From Marinobacterium lutimaris (lineage in GTDB: Bacteria > Pseudomonadota > Gammaproteobacteria > Pseudomonadales > Balneatricaceae), in the NCBI RefSeq assembly GCF_900108065.1, contig NZ_FNVQ01000001.1, positions 1,426,001-1,490,000 of the forward strand: a stretch of 64,000 nt of DNA. The letters run 5' to 3'. The notes under the pieces were generated by a model. That model was not told the origin of the DNA. It ran no database searches and saw nothing but the letters and a program-made list of their open reading frames with translations. Shown here in pieces: positions 49,801 through 58,818 of the stretch. How positions within the stretch are numbered: position 1 is the first letter of the stretch; each line of letters starts with the position of its first letter. The position numbers and the translations under genes are program-made.

Positions 49801-50553
49801 TTAGGCCTGATAACCCTCAACCCCTTTAAACGAAGCATAACCATCATCCACCATGACGGTGGAGCCGTTGATGGCACTGGCCTCCGGCAGGGACAGCAGG
49901 TAAATCGCATCGGCTATTTCGCGGGGCTCGATGATGCGCCCTTTCATATGCAGTTTGCCGCCGATCTCGGCGATCGGCGCATCGATCATAGCGGTGTTGA
50001 CCCAGCCCGGCGCCACAGAGAGCACGCGCACGCCAAAGGGGGAAAGTTCTCGCGCCATCGCCTGAGTCACCATTTTCACCCCGCCTTTGCTGGCGTGGTA
50101 GCCGATGCTCTCAGTGTTGGCCATGGAACCGCAGATAGAACCCACATTGATGATGACGCCGGACTTCTGCTCTACCATCACCTTGCTGACAAAGTGACCG
50201 ATGTTGATCGTACCCATCAGGTTGATATTGATGGTGTTATAGATATCGTCCAGGTAACCCGCCACAAGCGGCTCACGCTTGCCGACCACTCCTGCCACGT
50301 TTACCAGCAGATCGATGCGGCCATATTGATCGACAGCGGTCTGCACCGCTTTTTCGCAATCAGCCTGGCTGGTGAGGTTGCACTCGACAAAATGCACCTC
50401 GCCCAATTTGCTCAAACTGTCCATCGACTGACGGATAACCTCTTCACTATCCACACTGGCAACAACCACCTTGTCGCCTTTCTCAAGAAACTTCCTGGCC
50501 GTTTCCAGACCAATTCCCCGAGTACCGCCAGTCACAATTACCACATTATCCAT
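49801..50553 (-). CDS. Short-chain dehydrogenase/reductase (SDR)
   Basis: NAD(P)-dependent oxidoreductase of 250 residues, classical SDR. Cofactor motif TGGTRGIG (8-15), NVAG in the expected place, catalytic Ser in INVGSICGS and YxxxK as YHASK. The residue after the second strand (ASVDSEE) suggests preference for NAD over NADP, but weakly. Single gene, isolated from the next cluster by a terminator. Confidence 0.92.
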   Translation of the reverse strand: MDNVVIVTGGTRGIGLETARKFLEKGDKVVVASVDSEEVIRQSMDSLSKLGEVHFVECNLTSQADCEKAVQTAVDQYGRIDLLVNVAGVVGKREPLVAGYLDDIYNTININLMGTINIGHFVSKVMVEQKSGVIINVGSICGSMANTESIGYHASKGGVKMVTQAMARELSPFGVRVLSVAPGWVNTAMIDAPIAEIGGKLHMKGRIIEPREIADAIYLLSLPEASAINGSTVMVDDGYASFKGVEGYQA

Positions 50554-50682
50554 TGCTGATTCCTTGTCCTATCCGAAGCAGGTAAAACCTATACCTATAT
50601 AGTCGGGTTAAGTTTACGCCCTGCTTAACGCAAATTGCATGACGCAAATCCCGTGACAAAGGATGCCGGCGCTTCACCTATA

Positions 50683-50711
50683 AAAAACACCTCGACCGGC
50701 GAGGTGTTTTT
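50683..50711. terminator. Bidirectional terminator between SDR and NTF2 cluster
   Basis: AAAAACACCTCG (50683-50694) and CGAGGTGTTTTT (50700-50711) form a 12-bp stem with A and T runs at its ends and a 5-nt loop. On the minus strand it ends the three-gene NTF2/LLM/NTF2 transcript. Confidence 0.9.
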
Positions 50712-50788
50712 CCTTTCAGCAAGCAGTGGGCTTGTGCAGGTCAGATGCGCCCGCCCCTGATATCCGCGAGCACCTCTACCTGGCCAGC

Positions 50789-51760
50789 TCAGGCGGTGGC
50801 ATTACCCACGTCAAAGGCCGGGATCTGATGTTCGCTGAACCAGCCTGGGCGGTAGTCGGTCCAGCAGAACTTCCATTGGCCGTCCGGCTGGCGTCGTGCC
50901 CGCAGCTGATAATGGGCGCCGTAAATCCGGTTGCCCTGCTCATCCATCGGTCTCTCAGGAATGATCCGCGCGACGATCAGTTTAACGTGCTGACCATCGC
51001 CCTCATCTTCTATCCGCACCACTTCGGCGAAGTGCTGCCAAAGGGTGGCCAGATGGCGGAAGCTCTTCAGTACACCGATTACGGTATCGCGCCCCGAGAG
51101 ATTACCCACCGGGGCAAAGCCGCCGGAGATATCGTCGTCATAGGCACTGATCAGCAGCCCCATATCGTTCTGGTCCACGCCGAAGGAGTAGCGGGCATAG
51201 AGCTCGTGCAGCGCTTCATCAAGAGATTCCGGTACGGCCGCCTTGGGCATGATCGCCCAGGGGGAGTGCAGTTCGCTGACCAGTACCGGCGCCTCATCAC
51301 CCATCTGCCAACCGTTGGTGCCCGGCGGCTTGCTCCAGTGCGGCACCAGTCGGTTGTCACCGTTGGTCCAGTTGATCTGCAGGCGTACTTCACTGAACAG
51401 CCAGCGGCCCTCAACCCGTTCAAAACGCATCACCAGGGCAGCACCAAAGATAAAAGCCGCCCGTCCCATGCGCTGCGTCAGGCCAAACAGATAGACGCTG
51501 GCAGCCGCTTGGTCGCTGCCCGGCTCTACGGCCAGATAGCGGTTGGTCATTGCGCCCTGAAACGGGGCTTCCGCGGTGTCCTCGGCCAGCGCCGCGATAA
51601 TCGCTTGCGCGCCCTGGTACTCACCGTGCTGGCTGCTGATCAGGCGGGCATCGCTGGTGAACAGCTCGCCGAGCCGGTCGGTGGTGCCATCCAGCCAGGC
51701 CTGTCCCAGCTGGTCGACTCGCTCACCAAGGGCCTGGCGATCTGCGCTGATACTCATCAT
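50789..51760 (-). CDS. Two-domain NTF2/SnoaL-like protein
   Basis: Protein of 323 residues made of two SnoaL-type cone folds (about 10-150 and 165-310), each with the pattern of a helix, YARYSFGVDQNDMGLLISAY in the second, and a beta sheet. Such domains act as isomerases, hydratases or dehydratases, or bind small hydrophobic ligands. Its start overlaps the stop of the upstream gene (ATGA), so translation is coupled to the luciferase-like enzyme. Function unknown. Confidence 0.8.
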   Translation of the reverse strand: MMSISADRQALGERVDQLGQAWLDGTTDRLGELFTSDARLISSQHGEYQGAQAIIAALAEDTAEAPFQGAMTNRYLAVEPGSDQAAASVYLFGLTQRMGRAAFIFGAALVMRFERVEGRWLFSEVRLQINWTNGDNRLVPHWSKPPGTNGWQMGDEAPVLVSELHSPWAIMPKAAVPESLDEALHELYARYSFGVDQNDMGLLISAYDDDISGGFAPVGNLSGRDTVIGVLKSFRHLATLWQHFAEVVRIEDEGDGQHVKLIVARIIPERPMDEQGNRIYGAHYQLRARRQPDGQWKFCWTDYRPGWFSEHQIPAFDVGNATA

Positions 51761-52719
51761 AAATTCTCCTGTTGCAGTGCGGGTAAGACGTACTCGCCCA
51801 TCTCTTCGATGACGGCCTGGGCGGGGCGGGACGAGGGTTTCAGATTCAGTGCCACATGAGAGACACCCAGCGCCTGGTGCTGTAGTAACCGTTCAGTCAG
51901 TGCCTTACGCCCTATTCGCACTACGTTGTAGAAGCGCTGGTACGGCGCATCCGGATCCGGGTCCAGATCAAAGAAGGTGGAATAGCCATACGCCGGTGCA
52001 AGCGCCTCTCCCGCCGCCCGCTTCAGATCGGCGAGAATGCTGGCGATGGCGTTGTCATCGTCCACCGACCAGATCCAGGCATCCACGTTTCTCGCCAGCC
52101 AGTCGATGGGCTGACGCGAACGCCCTACCGCGATGATCGGCAGGCGCTGGTTGACCGGCTTGGGGTGAAGGTCGAGATTGCCAAGCAACTTGCCGTAGTG
52201 CGTGGTTTGAACCCGCGGGAAACGGGTTTCGTGCATGTAGCGGATATACTCGATCCCCTCGCGGTAAAGCTCTGCACGCGAGTCGAAGTCCACGTTAAAC
52301 GCGGGATACTCCACCGGGCGATCGCCGGTTGAAAGTCCGAGCAGAAAACGTCCCTGCGTCAGCTGATCCACCGAGACCGCCTGCTTGGCCACCGAGATCG
52401 GCTCACGCAGCGGCAGCACGATACCGGCGGTGCCCAGCGTGATCTCGCTTGTAACGGCCGCCAGGTACCCGGCATAAACGAGGGGATCCAGCATCTGCGC
52501 GGCATCGCCGAAGTTCGGGTCGTAAAACGGCACATCACGCAGCCAGATGCTGGCAAAGCCCGCCTGCTCGGTGAGCTGTGCCATCCGCTGATGTTCCACC
52601 AGGGTCGGAAACGGCGATTCCGGATAGGCCTCCAGCGGAGTCAGCAAGCCAACGCTCAACCGGCCCGGCGTAAACACGCGGCTAAAGCTCGCCGGCGCTT
52701 GGGTATAAGAGTCATACAT
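51757..52719 (-). CDS. Luciferase-like flavin-dependent oxidoreductase (LLM class)
   Basis: TIM-barrel FMN- or F420-dependent monooxygenase-type enzyme, 320 residues. Pattern typical of LLM proteins: LSVGLLTPLEAYPESPFPTL at the start, ASIWLRDVPFYDPNFGDAAQ, then ITLGTAGIVLPLREP and GRFLLGLSTGDRPVEYPAF for the flavin site. The flavin reductase partner is not adjacent. It sits between two NTF2-like genes, suggesting a monooxygenase step followed by a rearrangement. Confidence 0.9.
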   Translation of the reverse strand: MYDSYTQAPASFSRVFTPGRLSVGLLTPLEAYPESPFPTLVEHQRMAQLTEQAGFASIWLRDVPFYDPNFGDAAQMLDPLVYAGYLAAVTSEITLGTAGIVLPLREPISVAKQAVSVDQLTQGRFLLGLSTGDRPVEYPAFNVDFDSRAELYREGIEYIRYMHETRFPRVQTTHYGKLLGNLDLHPKPVNQRLPIIAVGRSRQPIDWLARNVDAWIWSVDDDNAIASILADLKRAAGEALAPAYGYSTFFDLDPDPDAPYQRFYNVVRIGRKALTERLLQHQALGVSHVALNLKPSSRPAQAVIEEMGEYVLPALQQENL

Positions 52720-52730
52720 CAGGGCCGACC

Positions 52731-53189
52731 TCAGACGCCTTCGCTCGGCCAGAGAACATCCAGCTCAGTGCGTTGAATACGCCATTCGCCGTTCACCCGC
52801 ACGTACTCATCCATGTAACGGCCCACCAGCAGAAACGGATGCTGCGCCTGTTCGCGGTCGGTCACGAAGTCGAGCAGGTAGCAGCTGCCCTCGGCGGTAT
52901 CGGGCCCGGTCAGTGTGATGCTGTGGTTGGTCACCGCATGCACGAAGGGAAAGTGCTTGCGCTCCTGGGTATCGAAGGCGGTATAGGCATCGGCCAGGCT
53001 CTGCTTGATCGCATCCAGTCCGATCATCGAGCCGACGGTTACTTTAACTTCGGCGTCCTCGGTGAACACCTCACCCATGCGCTGGGCATTGTTGGTATCC
53101 AGCAGAAAGCTGTAGTGCTGGCGCAGTTCACGGATCGCTTCTTTATCCAGCAAAGCGTTAATGCGTTGAAAATCTACTTGGTCTGTCAT
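52731..53189 (-). CDS. NTF2/SnoaL-like protein, single domain
   Basis: Protein of 152 residues with one NTF2-like domain (DKEAIRELRQHYSFLLDTNN; EDAEVKVTVGSMIGLDAIKQ), resembling dehydratases and small-molecule isomerases. First gene of the three-gene transcript, divergent from the LysR gene and probably under its control. 11 nt before the luciferase-like gene. Confidence 0.85.
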   Translation of the reverse strand: MTDQVDFQRINALLDKEAIRELRQHYSFLLDTNNAQRMGEVFTEDAEVKVTVGSMIGLDAIKQSLADAYTAFDTQERKHFPFVHAVTNHSITLTGPDTAEGSCYLLDFVTDREQAQHPFLLVGRYMDEYVRVNGEWRIQRTELDVLWPSEGV

Positions 53190-53290
53190 GGGATGCTCTC
53201 CTTAATACGATTGAAGGCACCACGCTGCTCATGCGGGATGCTGCTTAACATAGAGAACATTGTATTCCTTTCCCCTAAACTGATAATCCG

Positions 53291-53305
53291 GTTAGTATTC
53301 CTAAC
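53291..53305. promoter_or_regulatory. LysR-type box (T-N11-A) between NTF2 and LysR genes
   Basis: GTTAG-TATTC-CTAAC at 53291-53305: perfect 5-bp arms and the LysR T-N11-A spacing (T at 53292, A at 53304). It lies in the 179-bp divergent region. Confidence 0.45.
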
Positions 53306-53368
53306 TTTTATTCCCATGATTCCACAATCACGGCAATTAAACGGCCGATTTCACAGGAGAAGGCCTGA

Positions 53369-54292
53369 ATGAAAAGCGAAGACGTCCGTTTTGCCGGTGT
53401 ACTTGAGTTTGTAGAGACCCTGCGCACCGGGTCTTTTACCGCCGCAGGCGCAAAACTCGGTCTGACCGGCTCAGCCGTGGGGAAAAGCGTTACCCGGCTG
53501 GAGAAGCGCCTGGGCACCAAGATGCTCCATCGCACCACACGCAGCCTGACTCCAACCCAAGAGGGACAACGGATGTTCGATGGCTGGGTCGCGATCCTCG
53601 ATGAGATCGAGGCACTCGAACAAGGCGTGGTGGCCGGCAGCGGGACCGTATCGGGGCGCATGAATATCCACCTGCCCGCCGCCTTCGGCCGTCGTCATGT
53701 GGTGCCGCTGCTGTCACGGCTTGCAAAGCAGTACCCGCAGCTGGAGCTGTCGGTCAACTTTACCGAGCGTCGCATCAACCTGATTGATGAGGGGGTGGAT
53801 CTGGTGGTGCGTATCGGCACGCTGGAGGATGACGCAGATTTGGTTGCACGCCGGCTGGGCCAGCAACGGCTGGTAATCTGCGCCAGCCCAGAGTACCTGG
53901 GGCGTTATGGAACGCCGCAAACTCCGGCAGAACTGACCGAACATGATTGCATTATCGGTAGCCGGCGTAGTAACCAACCCGCCTGGCTGTTAAAGGATGC
54001 CAGGGGACAACTGTGTTCTCAGGTGATTCGTGCCCGCTTCGACTACAGCGATGGTGATGCGATGGTTCAGGGCACACTGGATGGGCTGGGACTCTCGCAA
54101 TTACCGACCTGGCTGGTCCACGATCATATCCAGCGCGGTGAACTGATAACGGTGCTGGATAACCATGCCGGCGCCGAGATGCCGATCCATGCGGTCTGGC
54201 CCCGCTCTCGCTATCTGCAGCCGCGCCAGCGCGTCGTCATCGATTGCCTGATCGAAGAATCCAGGCAACCGGGCTCCATTTACCAGCTGTAA
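53369..54292 (+). CDS. LysR family transcriptional regulator
   Basis: Regulator of 307 residues, CrgA-like branch. HTH region GSFTAAGAKLGLTGSAVGKS and the LEKRLGTKMLHRTTRSLTPT wing are clear; the effector domain contains RINLIDEGVDLVVRIG. Divergent from the NTF2/LLM operon and the likely activator of it. A T-N11-A box is present between the starts. Confidence 0.92.
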   Translation: MKSEDVRFAGVLEFVETLRTGSFTAAGAKLGLTGSAVGKSVTRLEKRLGTKMLHRTTRSLTPTQEGQRMFDGWVAILDEIEALEQGVVAGSGTVSGRMNIHLPAAFGRRHVVPLLSRLAKQYPQLELSVNFTERRINLIDEGVDLVVRIGTLEDDADLVARRLGQQRLVICASPEYLGRYGTPQTPAELTEHDCIIGSRRSNQPAWLLKDARGQLCSQVIRARFDYSDGDAMVQGTLDGLGLSQLPTWLVHDHIQRGELITVLDNHAGAEMPIHAVWPRSRYLQPRQRVVIDCLIEESRQPGSIYQL

Positions 54293-54301
54293 TCGCTCGC
54301 C

Positions 54302-54814
54302 TTAAAAGGCGTTACGCTCGACGACTTCCGGCAGCCAGATCAGATCGGTCAGGCCTACATCGAGCCCCGCCTGACTCAGTAGCGTAGTGATCTGTCCGCG
54401 GTGATGGCTCTGGTGGTTAAAAAAATGGGCCACGGCGAGCCACATCTCGTAACGCCTGGGTGCCGGGTTGACGATACTCATGTATTCAAGATCGCCTCTC
54501 AGCGCTGTATCTGTCAGCGACTCTGCCCACTGGACGATCTGCTCATCGGTCGCGACCCTGTCATGGCGAAGCGCATCAAAGTCAGCGTGTAGCTCCTGGT
54601 CGAGGCTCTCCAGCGGGAAGGGTTCGTCGATAAAGCGCCCGAGCCATAACTTATCGCCCACCAGCAGATGATTCAGCGTGCCGTGTATGGAGCTGAAAAA
54701 GGCGCCTCGGTCCTGCTTACGCGCTTCATCAGAGAGTGTTGCGCAGACCTCATACACCCGCTCATTCATCCAACGGTTGTAGGACGCCATATCCTTTGCC
54801 TGTGCTGCGATCAT
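54302..54814 (-). CDS. DinB family protein
   Basis: Four-helix-bundle protein of 170 residues in the DinB/YfiT superfamily. The metal ligands are plausible: His in SIHGTLNHLLVGDKLWLGRF and two His in LAVAHFFNHQSHHRGQITTLL. The ATG at 54814 fits best (AAGAG 8 nt upstream); earlier starts exist. Members act as thiol-dependent metalloenzymes in stress response. Convergent with the LysR gene. Confidence 0.88.
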   Translation of the reverse strand: MIAAQAKDMASYNRWMNERVYEVCATLSDEARKQDRGAFFSSIHGTLNHLLVGDKLWLGRFIDEPFPLESLDQELHADFDALRHDRVATDEQIVQWAESLTDTALRGDLEYMSIVNPAPRRYEMWLAVAHFFNHQSHHRGQITTLLSQAGLDVGLTDLIWLPEVVERNAF

Positions 54815-55108
54815 GACCATCACTCTTCAGTTCATTCAGGAGGAATGAATCTTCCTACATAAATCGAACAGATTTAAACCCTCTATTAATTCCCCTGGCG
54901 CCAAATGACACTAAAACTCTATCAGTCGATAGTTGCCGCGCCTGGAGATTCGCTAAGGAAGCAGACATGTGAGCAGCCGACAGGTTGGCCGTTTAAGATG
55001 CACGCCTTACAGTTACGCCGCCTATGAACGTGACGCTAATTCACGTAGCTATGGACACAATTAGACTAGTGTTAATCGAGTACATAACGCTTTAAAGGAG
55101 AGGACATC

Positions 55109-55801
55109 ATGAGACTCACACTAAGCGTATGGATCTTCATTGCACTGATACTTACCAGTTTATCGGCGCTGGCAAAGCCCCCCAACCAGGCTCAAAGCGT
55201 GGCACCTCTTGAGGTGTATTCCATCAAAGTAGATTACGGCAACGGCCAGATTCTGGTTGAAGGCGCAGGTCTCGATCCTGCCTCAGCGACTGCTACTCTG
55301 GCCGGGGTCGCTTTGACTCTGAACCCAATTTCTACCGACACCCACCTGCTCTTCGATTACTCCACGAGCGTGGCGGAGGTTGTGAACAGCCCGGGTAACT
55401 ATATCCTGGTGATCACGACCGCTGGCGGCAGCTTTACCACGTCAACCTTCATCCCCTTCGGGCTGGCCTATAACCCACCCAGCGGCGATCCATGCCCCTG
55501 CCAGGGTGAGTGGGATTATTTCAGTAGCACGGCTTCGCCCAATGGATACTATGGGTTAACGCCCTATTGCAGCGAAGATAATGCCGACTTTGTCACCGTT
55601 CAGTTTTATGACACGCCTGTCGGCAACTACTGGGTTTCGTGGACATCCTGGGATTCAGCGAGCGCCACTGGAAGCTGCGCGCAATACATCGATGGGCCGA
55701 CACGTACTCTGACCACTGAGGATCAATTCAACGCCTGTGCAGGCTACCTCAGGAATATCATTCAGGTTTGGGGCTCGGGAGGTAATACCTGCCTCTATTG
55801 A
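55109..55801 (+). CDS. Secreted protein of unknown function
   Basis: Exported protein of 230 residues: signal peptide of about 22 residues (ending LSALA-KPPN), then an Ig-like TIG-type stretch (about 35-110, YSIKVDYGNGQILVEGAGLD), then a Cys-rich domain with six cysteines (DPCPCQGEWDYFSS, YCSEDN, SCAQYIDG, ACAGY, NTCLY). GGAGAGG lies just upstream of the ATG. No family recognised for the C-terminal half. The base composition is more AT-rich than its neighbours, so it could be of foreign origin. Confidence 0.8.
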   Translation: MRLTLSVWIFIALILTSLSALAKPPNQAQSVAPLEVYSIKVDYGNGQILVEGAGLDPASATATLAGVALTLNPISTDTHLLFDYSTSVAEVVNSPGNYILVITTAGGSFTTSTFIPFGLAYNPPSGDPCPCQGEWDYFSSTASPNGYYGLTPYCSEDNADFVTVQFYDTPVGNYWVSWTSWDSASATGSCAQYIDGPTRTLTTEDQFNACAGYLRNIIQVWGSGGNTCLY

Positions 55802-55815
55802 TGATTGAGCCATTC

Positions 55816-55854
55816 ATACATACGGCTGCTGATGATGTCAGTAGCCGTATGTAT
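55816..55854. other. 17-bp hairpin after the secreted-protein gene
   Basis: Two 17-nt arms (55816-55832 and 55838-55854) are complementary with a single G-T pair and a TGATG loop. There is no T run. It is the likely 3' end or stabilising structure of the preceding message. Confidence 0.6.
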
Positions 55855-55981
55855 AGCTCGGGCACCCAGACGCCGTCATAGCGATCTCTGAACCAGGAGC
55901 GGTTATTAGCGCTCGAATTTAGGGCGAAGGGTTGAGGGTGAACACTGCTGCCCAGGGATATACCGGCAGATAGGTTCGGAC

Positions 55982-56404
55982 TTAACTTCGCTTAACTTCC
56001 TCAAGTTGATTACTTCTTTGCGGTTGCCTGGCGTAACTGACCGTCAGAATCTCCCATAAAACCCCTTCCGGTGCTTCCCAGTAGATATTTTTCCCGCCAC
56101 TCCAGGTATTGACCGTCATATCCACCGATCCCATGGGAGTGCTTCGGTAAGCTATGCCTCTGCCCAGGAGCCTGCTGAAGATCGCATCGAACTCTTCTTC
56201 GCTCACTCGAAAACAGTAATGCTGCAGCGTTGGAACCGCATCCGTTTCATCGAATTCCAGCGTCAGTCCATCGTTGACGTAAACCGGCGTAAAGTGCCCT
56301 TCCGCCGAATCTCTCCAGGGTACGCCCAGCAGGGAAGCCAGCAACTCGGCAGACGCTCGTTTATCACGTACGGAAACGATCAAATGATCAAGTTCAACGC
56401 TCAT
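55982..56404 (-). CDS. VOC (glyoxalase/bleomycin resistance) family protein
   Basis: Protein of 140 residues with the vicinal-oxygen-chelate fold: ELDHLIVSVRDKRASAELLA, then TLEFDETD and LQHYCFRVSEEEFDAIFSRL with the second half ending GGKNIYWEAPEGVLWEILT. Metal ligands are plausible (His, Glu). Function within this broad family not assignable. Confidence 0.85.
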   Translation of the reverse strand: MSVELDHLIVSVRDKRASAELLASLLGVPWRDSAEGHFTPVYVNDGLTLEFDETDAVPTLQHYCFRVSEEEFDAIFSRLLGRGIAYRSTPMGSVDMTVNTWSGGKNIYWEAPEGVLWEILTVSYARQPQRSNQLEEVKRS

Positions 56405-56607
56405 TAGCGGACCCTCCTACTTTGCTGGCTCCATGTCGCCGCGTCCGGAGTTGGCTAGGTGCCTCATCTGACTGATACGCAACTAAGCTAAAGCCGTGGA
56501 CTATCGGGGTAATTCAACAGCCCGTGTATTAACAATAGGAGGCGAGAAACCGGGAGGCAAAGGCGGACTGCCGGGGCAGAACGCCGCGGCAGCCCAAACG
56601 CGGAGTA

Positions 56608-57213
56608 TCAGGGAAGGTTCAGATCGATACGCAGACCGGAGTCATCGAGCTCCAGTATGGCGGCATTCATCTCCCAGCTACCCATCTCCTTGACCGCCTC
56701 AAAATAGACGGTGCCGGACTCTTTCGAACCCTCAGCACTGAACGACATGCTCGCATAGCCCGAAGGGCCTGAGACCTCGATGCTGCCCATGGGCGAACCG
56801 GTTGCGATCGGCTCGCCCAGGACGGAGACGGCTTCCTGACTGGTTTCCAGCTTCTGCACCGCCAGCGTATAAGCCTCTGAACTCTTCATGCCGGCTATGA
56901 TCGAGAAGAACAGGATAACGAATAGCGCGATGATGACGCCGAAAGCGATCAGCGCCGCCAGCGTCCATTTCCGCTGCACACGCTTAAAGTGCTCAACGCT
57001 CTCCCAGCGATTGTTGCGCCAGGCCCAGGCACTGCCTTTCGCACCCAGTACGAACGGCATCACCATATTCACAAAGGGCACGAACATCAGCAGCGCGATA
57101 AAGGTGTTGTTGCCTATACCCCAGATCCAGTTCAGCAGGAACGCGCCCCAGTTCCAGCGATCGATCTCAGCGGGAACGGTAGCTGACGGGCCCTGCCCTG
57201 ACGTGTTTTCCAT
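56608..57213 (-). CDS. Coa1-like membrane protein
   Basis: Protein of 201 residues with an N-terminal DUF2628-like membrane region (RWNWGAFLLNWIWGIGNNTF; about four hydrophobic segments to residue 110) and a periplasmic domain like cytochrome oxidase assembly factor Coa1 (LGEPIATGSPMGSIEVSGPS). The ATG at 57213 is preferred: the GGAGG lies over an ATG six codons upstream. The link to cytochrome oxidase is known for the eukaryotic Coa1; in bacteria the role is uncertain. Confidence 0.75.
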   Translation of the reverse strand: MENTSGQGPSATVPAEIDRWNWGAFLLNWIWGIGNNTFIALLMFVPFVNMVMPFVLGAKGSAWAWRNNRWESVEHFKRVQRKWTLAALIAFGVIIALFVILFFSIIAGMKSSEAYTLAVQKLETSQEAVSVLGEPIATGSPMGSIEVSGPSGYASMSFSAEGSKESGTVYFEAVKEMGSWEMNAAILELDDSGLRIDLNLP

Positions 57214-57326
57214 AACCTTGGTTTCCTCCATTTGTACGGTTATTCAATTACCTTGAGATTAAGGTGTCTGTTTTAGAGAGTACCGATCGAAAGCGGCCAC
57301 TCCGTAACTGATGGCTATCGAGACAC

Positions 57327-57617
57327 TCAAACGCCCCCAAGAGCCATCACAGCAGCGAAGGACACCAGCCGGCTAACGATCACCATCAGAATGATGTCAG
57401 GCCAGATACTGGCACCGCTGAACTTTTTAAGCAGCGTGAACAGAGCAACCAGAGATAGTACCCAGCCCAGTGTCGGGATCAGGGCCACCAAAGCAGCCAC
57501 AGCTGCGGCGATAACGGTTTCGCCCAATGACAGGTCCACCGCCGTTATTTTGGCTGCCAACCAAAGAATGATGCCGCTGATCAGGGCATCCAATAGCAGA
57601 AACAACACCTCTTCCAT
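57327..57617 (-). CDS. Small membrane protein of unknown function
   Basis: Hydrophobic protein of 96 residues with three predicted helices (about 5-22, 32-60, 74-92). It has a polar break LKKFSGASIWPD. Not recognised. Weak ribosome-binding site (AGCCC before the ATG). Same strand as its neighbours but separated from each by over 90 nt. Confidence 0.65.
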   Translation of the reverse strand: MEEVLFLLLDALISGIILWLAAKITAVDLSLGETVIAAAVAALVALIPTLGWVLSLVALFTLLKKFSGASIWPDIILMVIVSRLVSFAAVMALGGV

Positions 57618-57864
57618 GAGGGCTATCCTTGTTTTTACATCTTCAAATAGAGCTAAGGAATTGATTGTAATGGATTATATCTGGTTTGAAAGAGATGCCG
57701 CCCAAATCCGGGGAGAATTTTCCCGTCAGCACAGGTGCTATGAGATGGGGCACTGAGGTGCAACAGGCGGCTCTGCAGACCGGGAACGTCTCAGGCTATC
57801 CACTGCACGCAGCGGCAAAACGCTGATGCTACGCGACCTCGCGCAGCACCAGCTTTTGGGCTGC

Positions 57865-58818
57865 TCAGTAAGGTCGCTTCTTAAGAATGACGAACTTATT
57901 GATGGTCGTGTACAGACACACGGGGTAGATCGCTACAAATGCCAGGCTCTCAATCACCTTGTAGCCAAGTCGCTTCAACCCGCGCGAGTGAATATAGCGC
58001 TTGGAAAACTTCTTATAGGTCGGCGTTTTGTCCAGCCCCATCCCCTGAAAAGAGAACCCCAGGTAAAACACACCAGACAGGGTGCCAAGCAACTGATCTA
58101 TGCGCTTAGGATAAAACGCGAATGTCGCACTCACGTTGTGTTCAATATACTCGATGTAATGCCAGCACTTTTTCGGCATATAGATCATATCGCCGGGGCT
58201 GAGGACCACATCGTAACAAGTCGCCTTAGCCAGATCCGGATAGCGCTTCATTGATTTATCAAAAGGCAGCTTGAAGTCGACTTCGCTGTCGCTTTTCAGC
58301 GGCGTTTTATAAATATTCCTGCTCTGTGACACATCAAACAGCAGCACTCTTTTCTTGCCGTGCAGGCAGACGTGGAGGTTGCTGTTCCTCTCCCGGTCAA
58401 AGTGCATCTTGGTCACACTGCCCTTACCACCGAAGAAATAGAGCGCCTTGCCCAAGGAGGATTTAAAGTACCTCGGCCTGAAGGGGATTTTTTTCCAGAG
58501 CGGTATTTTGTCGACCAGCTTATCGTTGATGTGGTCAGGATACATCTGACCAAATATCCTGACCGGCTGATCTTCCTTGATCCAGGATAAAACGTCTTGC
58601 AGCCTGGCCGTCGAGGACTCAATGATATTTTTACCCGAGTCATAACGGGTATAGCTTGTCTTTCCGTTATGCGAATCGATATAAAAATCCAGGTCAAAGG
58701 TGTCAGGAAAATCTGAGATTTTAAAGAGTATCGGCTTTTTGCTCTGGTAGATCAGGCGCTCAATCTCCGCCTCTTGTCCAGAACGATACTCAACGACCTC
58801 TATGTCAGCGCAATTCAT
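57865..58818 (-). CDS. JmjC/cupin-8 domain protein with hydrophobic C-terminus
   Basis: Putative Fe(II)/2-oxoglutarate oxygenase of 317 residues. A JmjC core at about 120-225 carries MHFDRERNSNLHVCLHGKKR (HxD), and the distal His is in MPKKCWHYIEYIEHNVSA. In bacterial members such enzymes hydroxylate proteins or peptides. The C-terminal stretch VIESLAFVAIYPVCLYTTIN is hydrophobic enough for membrane attachment. ATG at 58818 is chosen over a TTG four codons upstream. Substrate unknown. Confidence 0.82.
   Translation of the reverse strand: MNCADIEVVEYRSGQEAEIERLIYQSKKPILFKISDFPDTFDLDFYIDSHNGKTSYTRYDSGKNIIESSTARLQDVLSWIKEDQPVRIFGQMYPDHINDKLVDKIPLWKKIPFRPRYFKSSLGKALYFFGGKGSVTKMHFDRERNSNLHVCLHGKKRVLLFDVSQSRNIYKTPLKSDSEVDFKLPFDKSMKRYPDLAKATCYDVVLSPGDMIYMPKKCWHYIEYIEHNVSATFAFYPKRIDQLLGTLSGVFYLGFSFQGMGLDKTPTYKKFSKRYIHSRGLKRLGYKVIESLAFVAIYPVCLYTTINKFVILKKRPY

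Noticed and set aside
49526-49804. 92-residue rightward frame in the intergenic region
   Set aside because: No properly spaced ribosome-binding site and no recognisable features.
57670-57756. 28-codon frame MDYIWFERDAAQIRGE after the small membrane protein
   Set aside because: Too short and with a poor ribosome-binding site; no family resemblance, so not supported.
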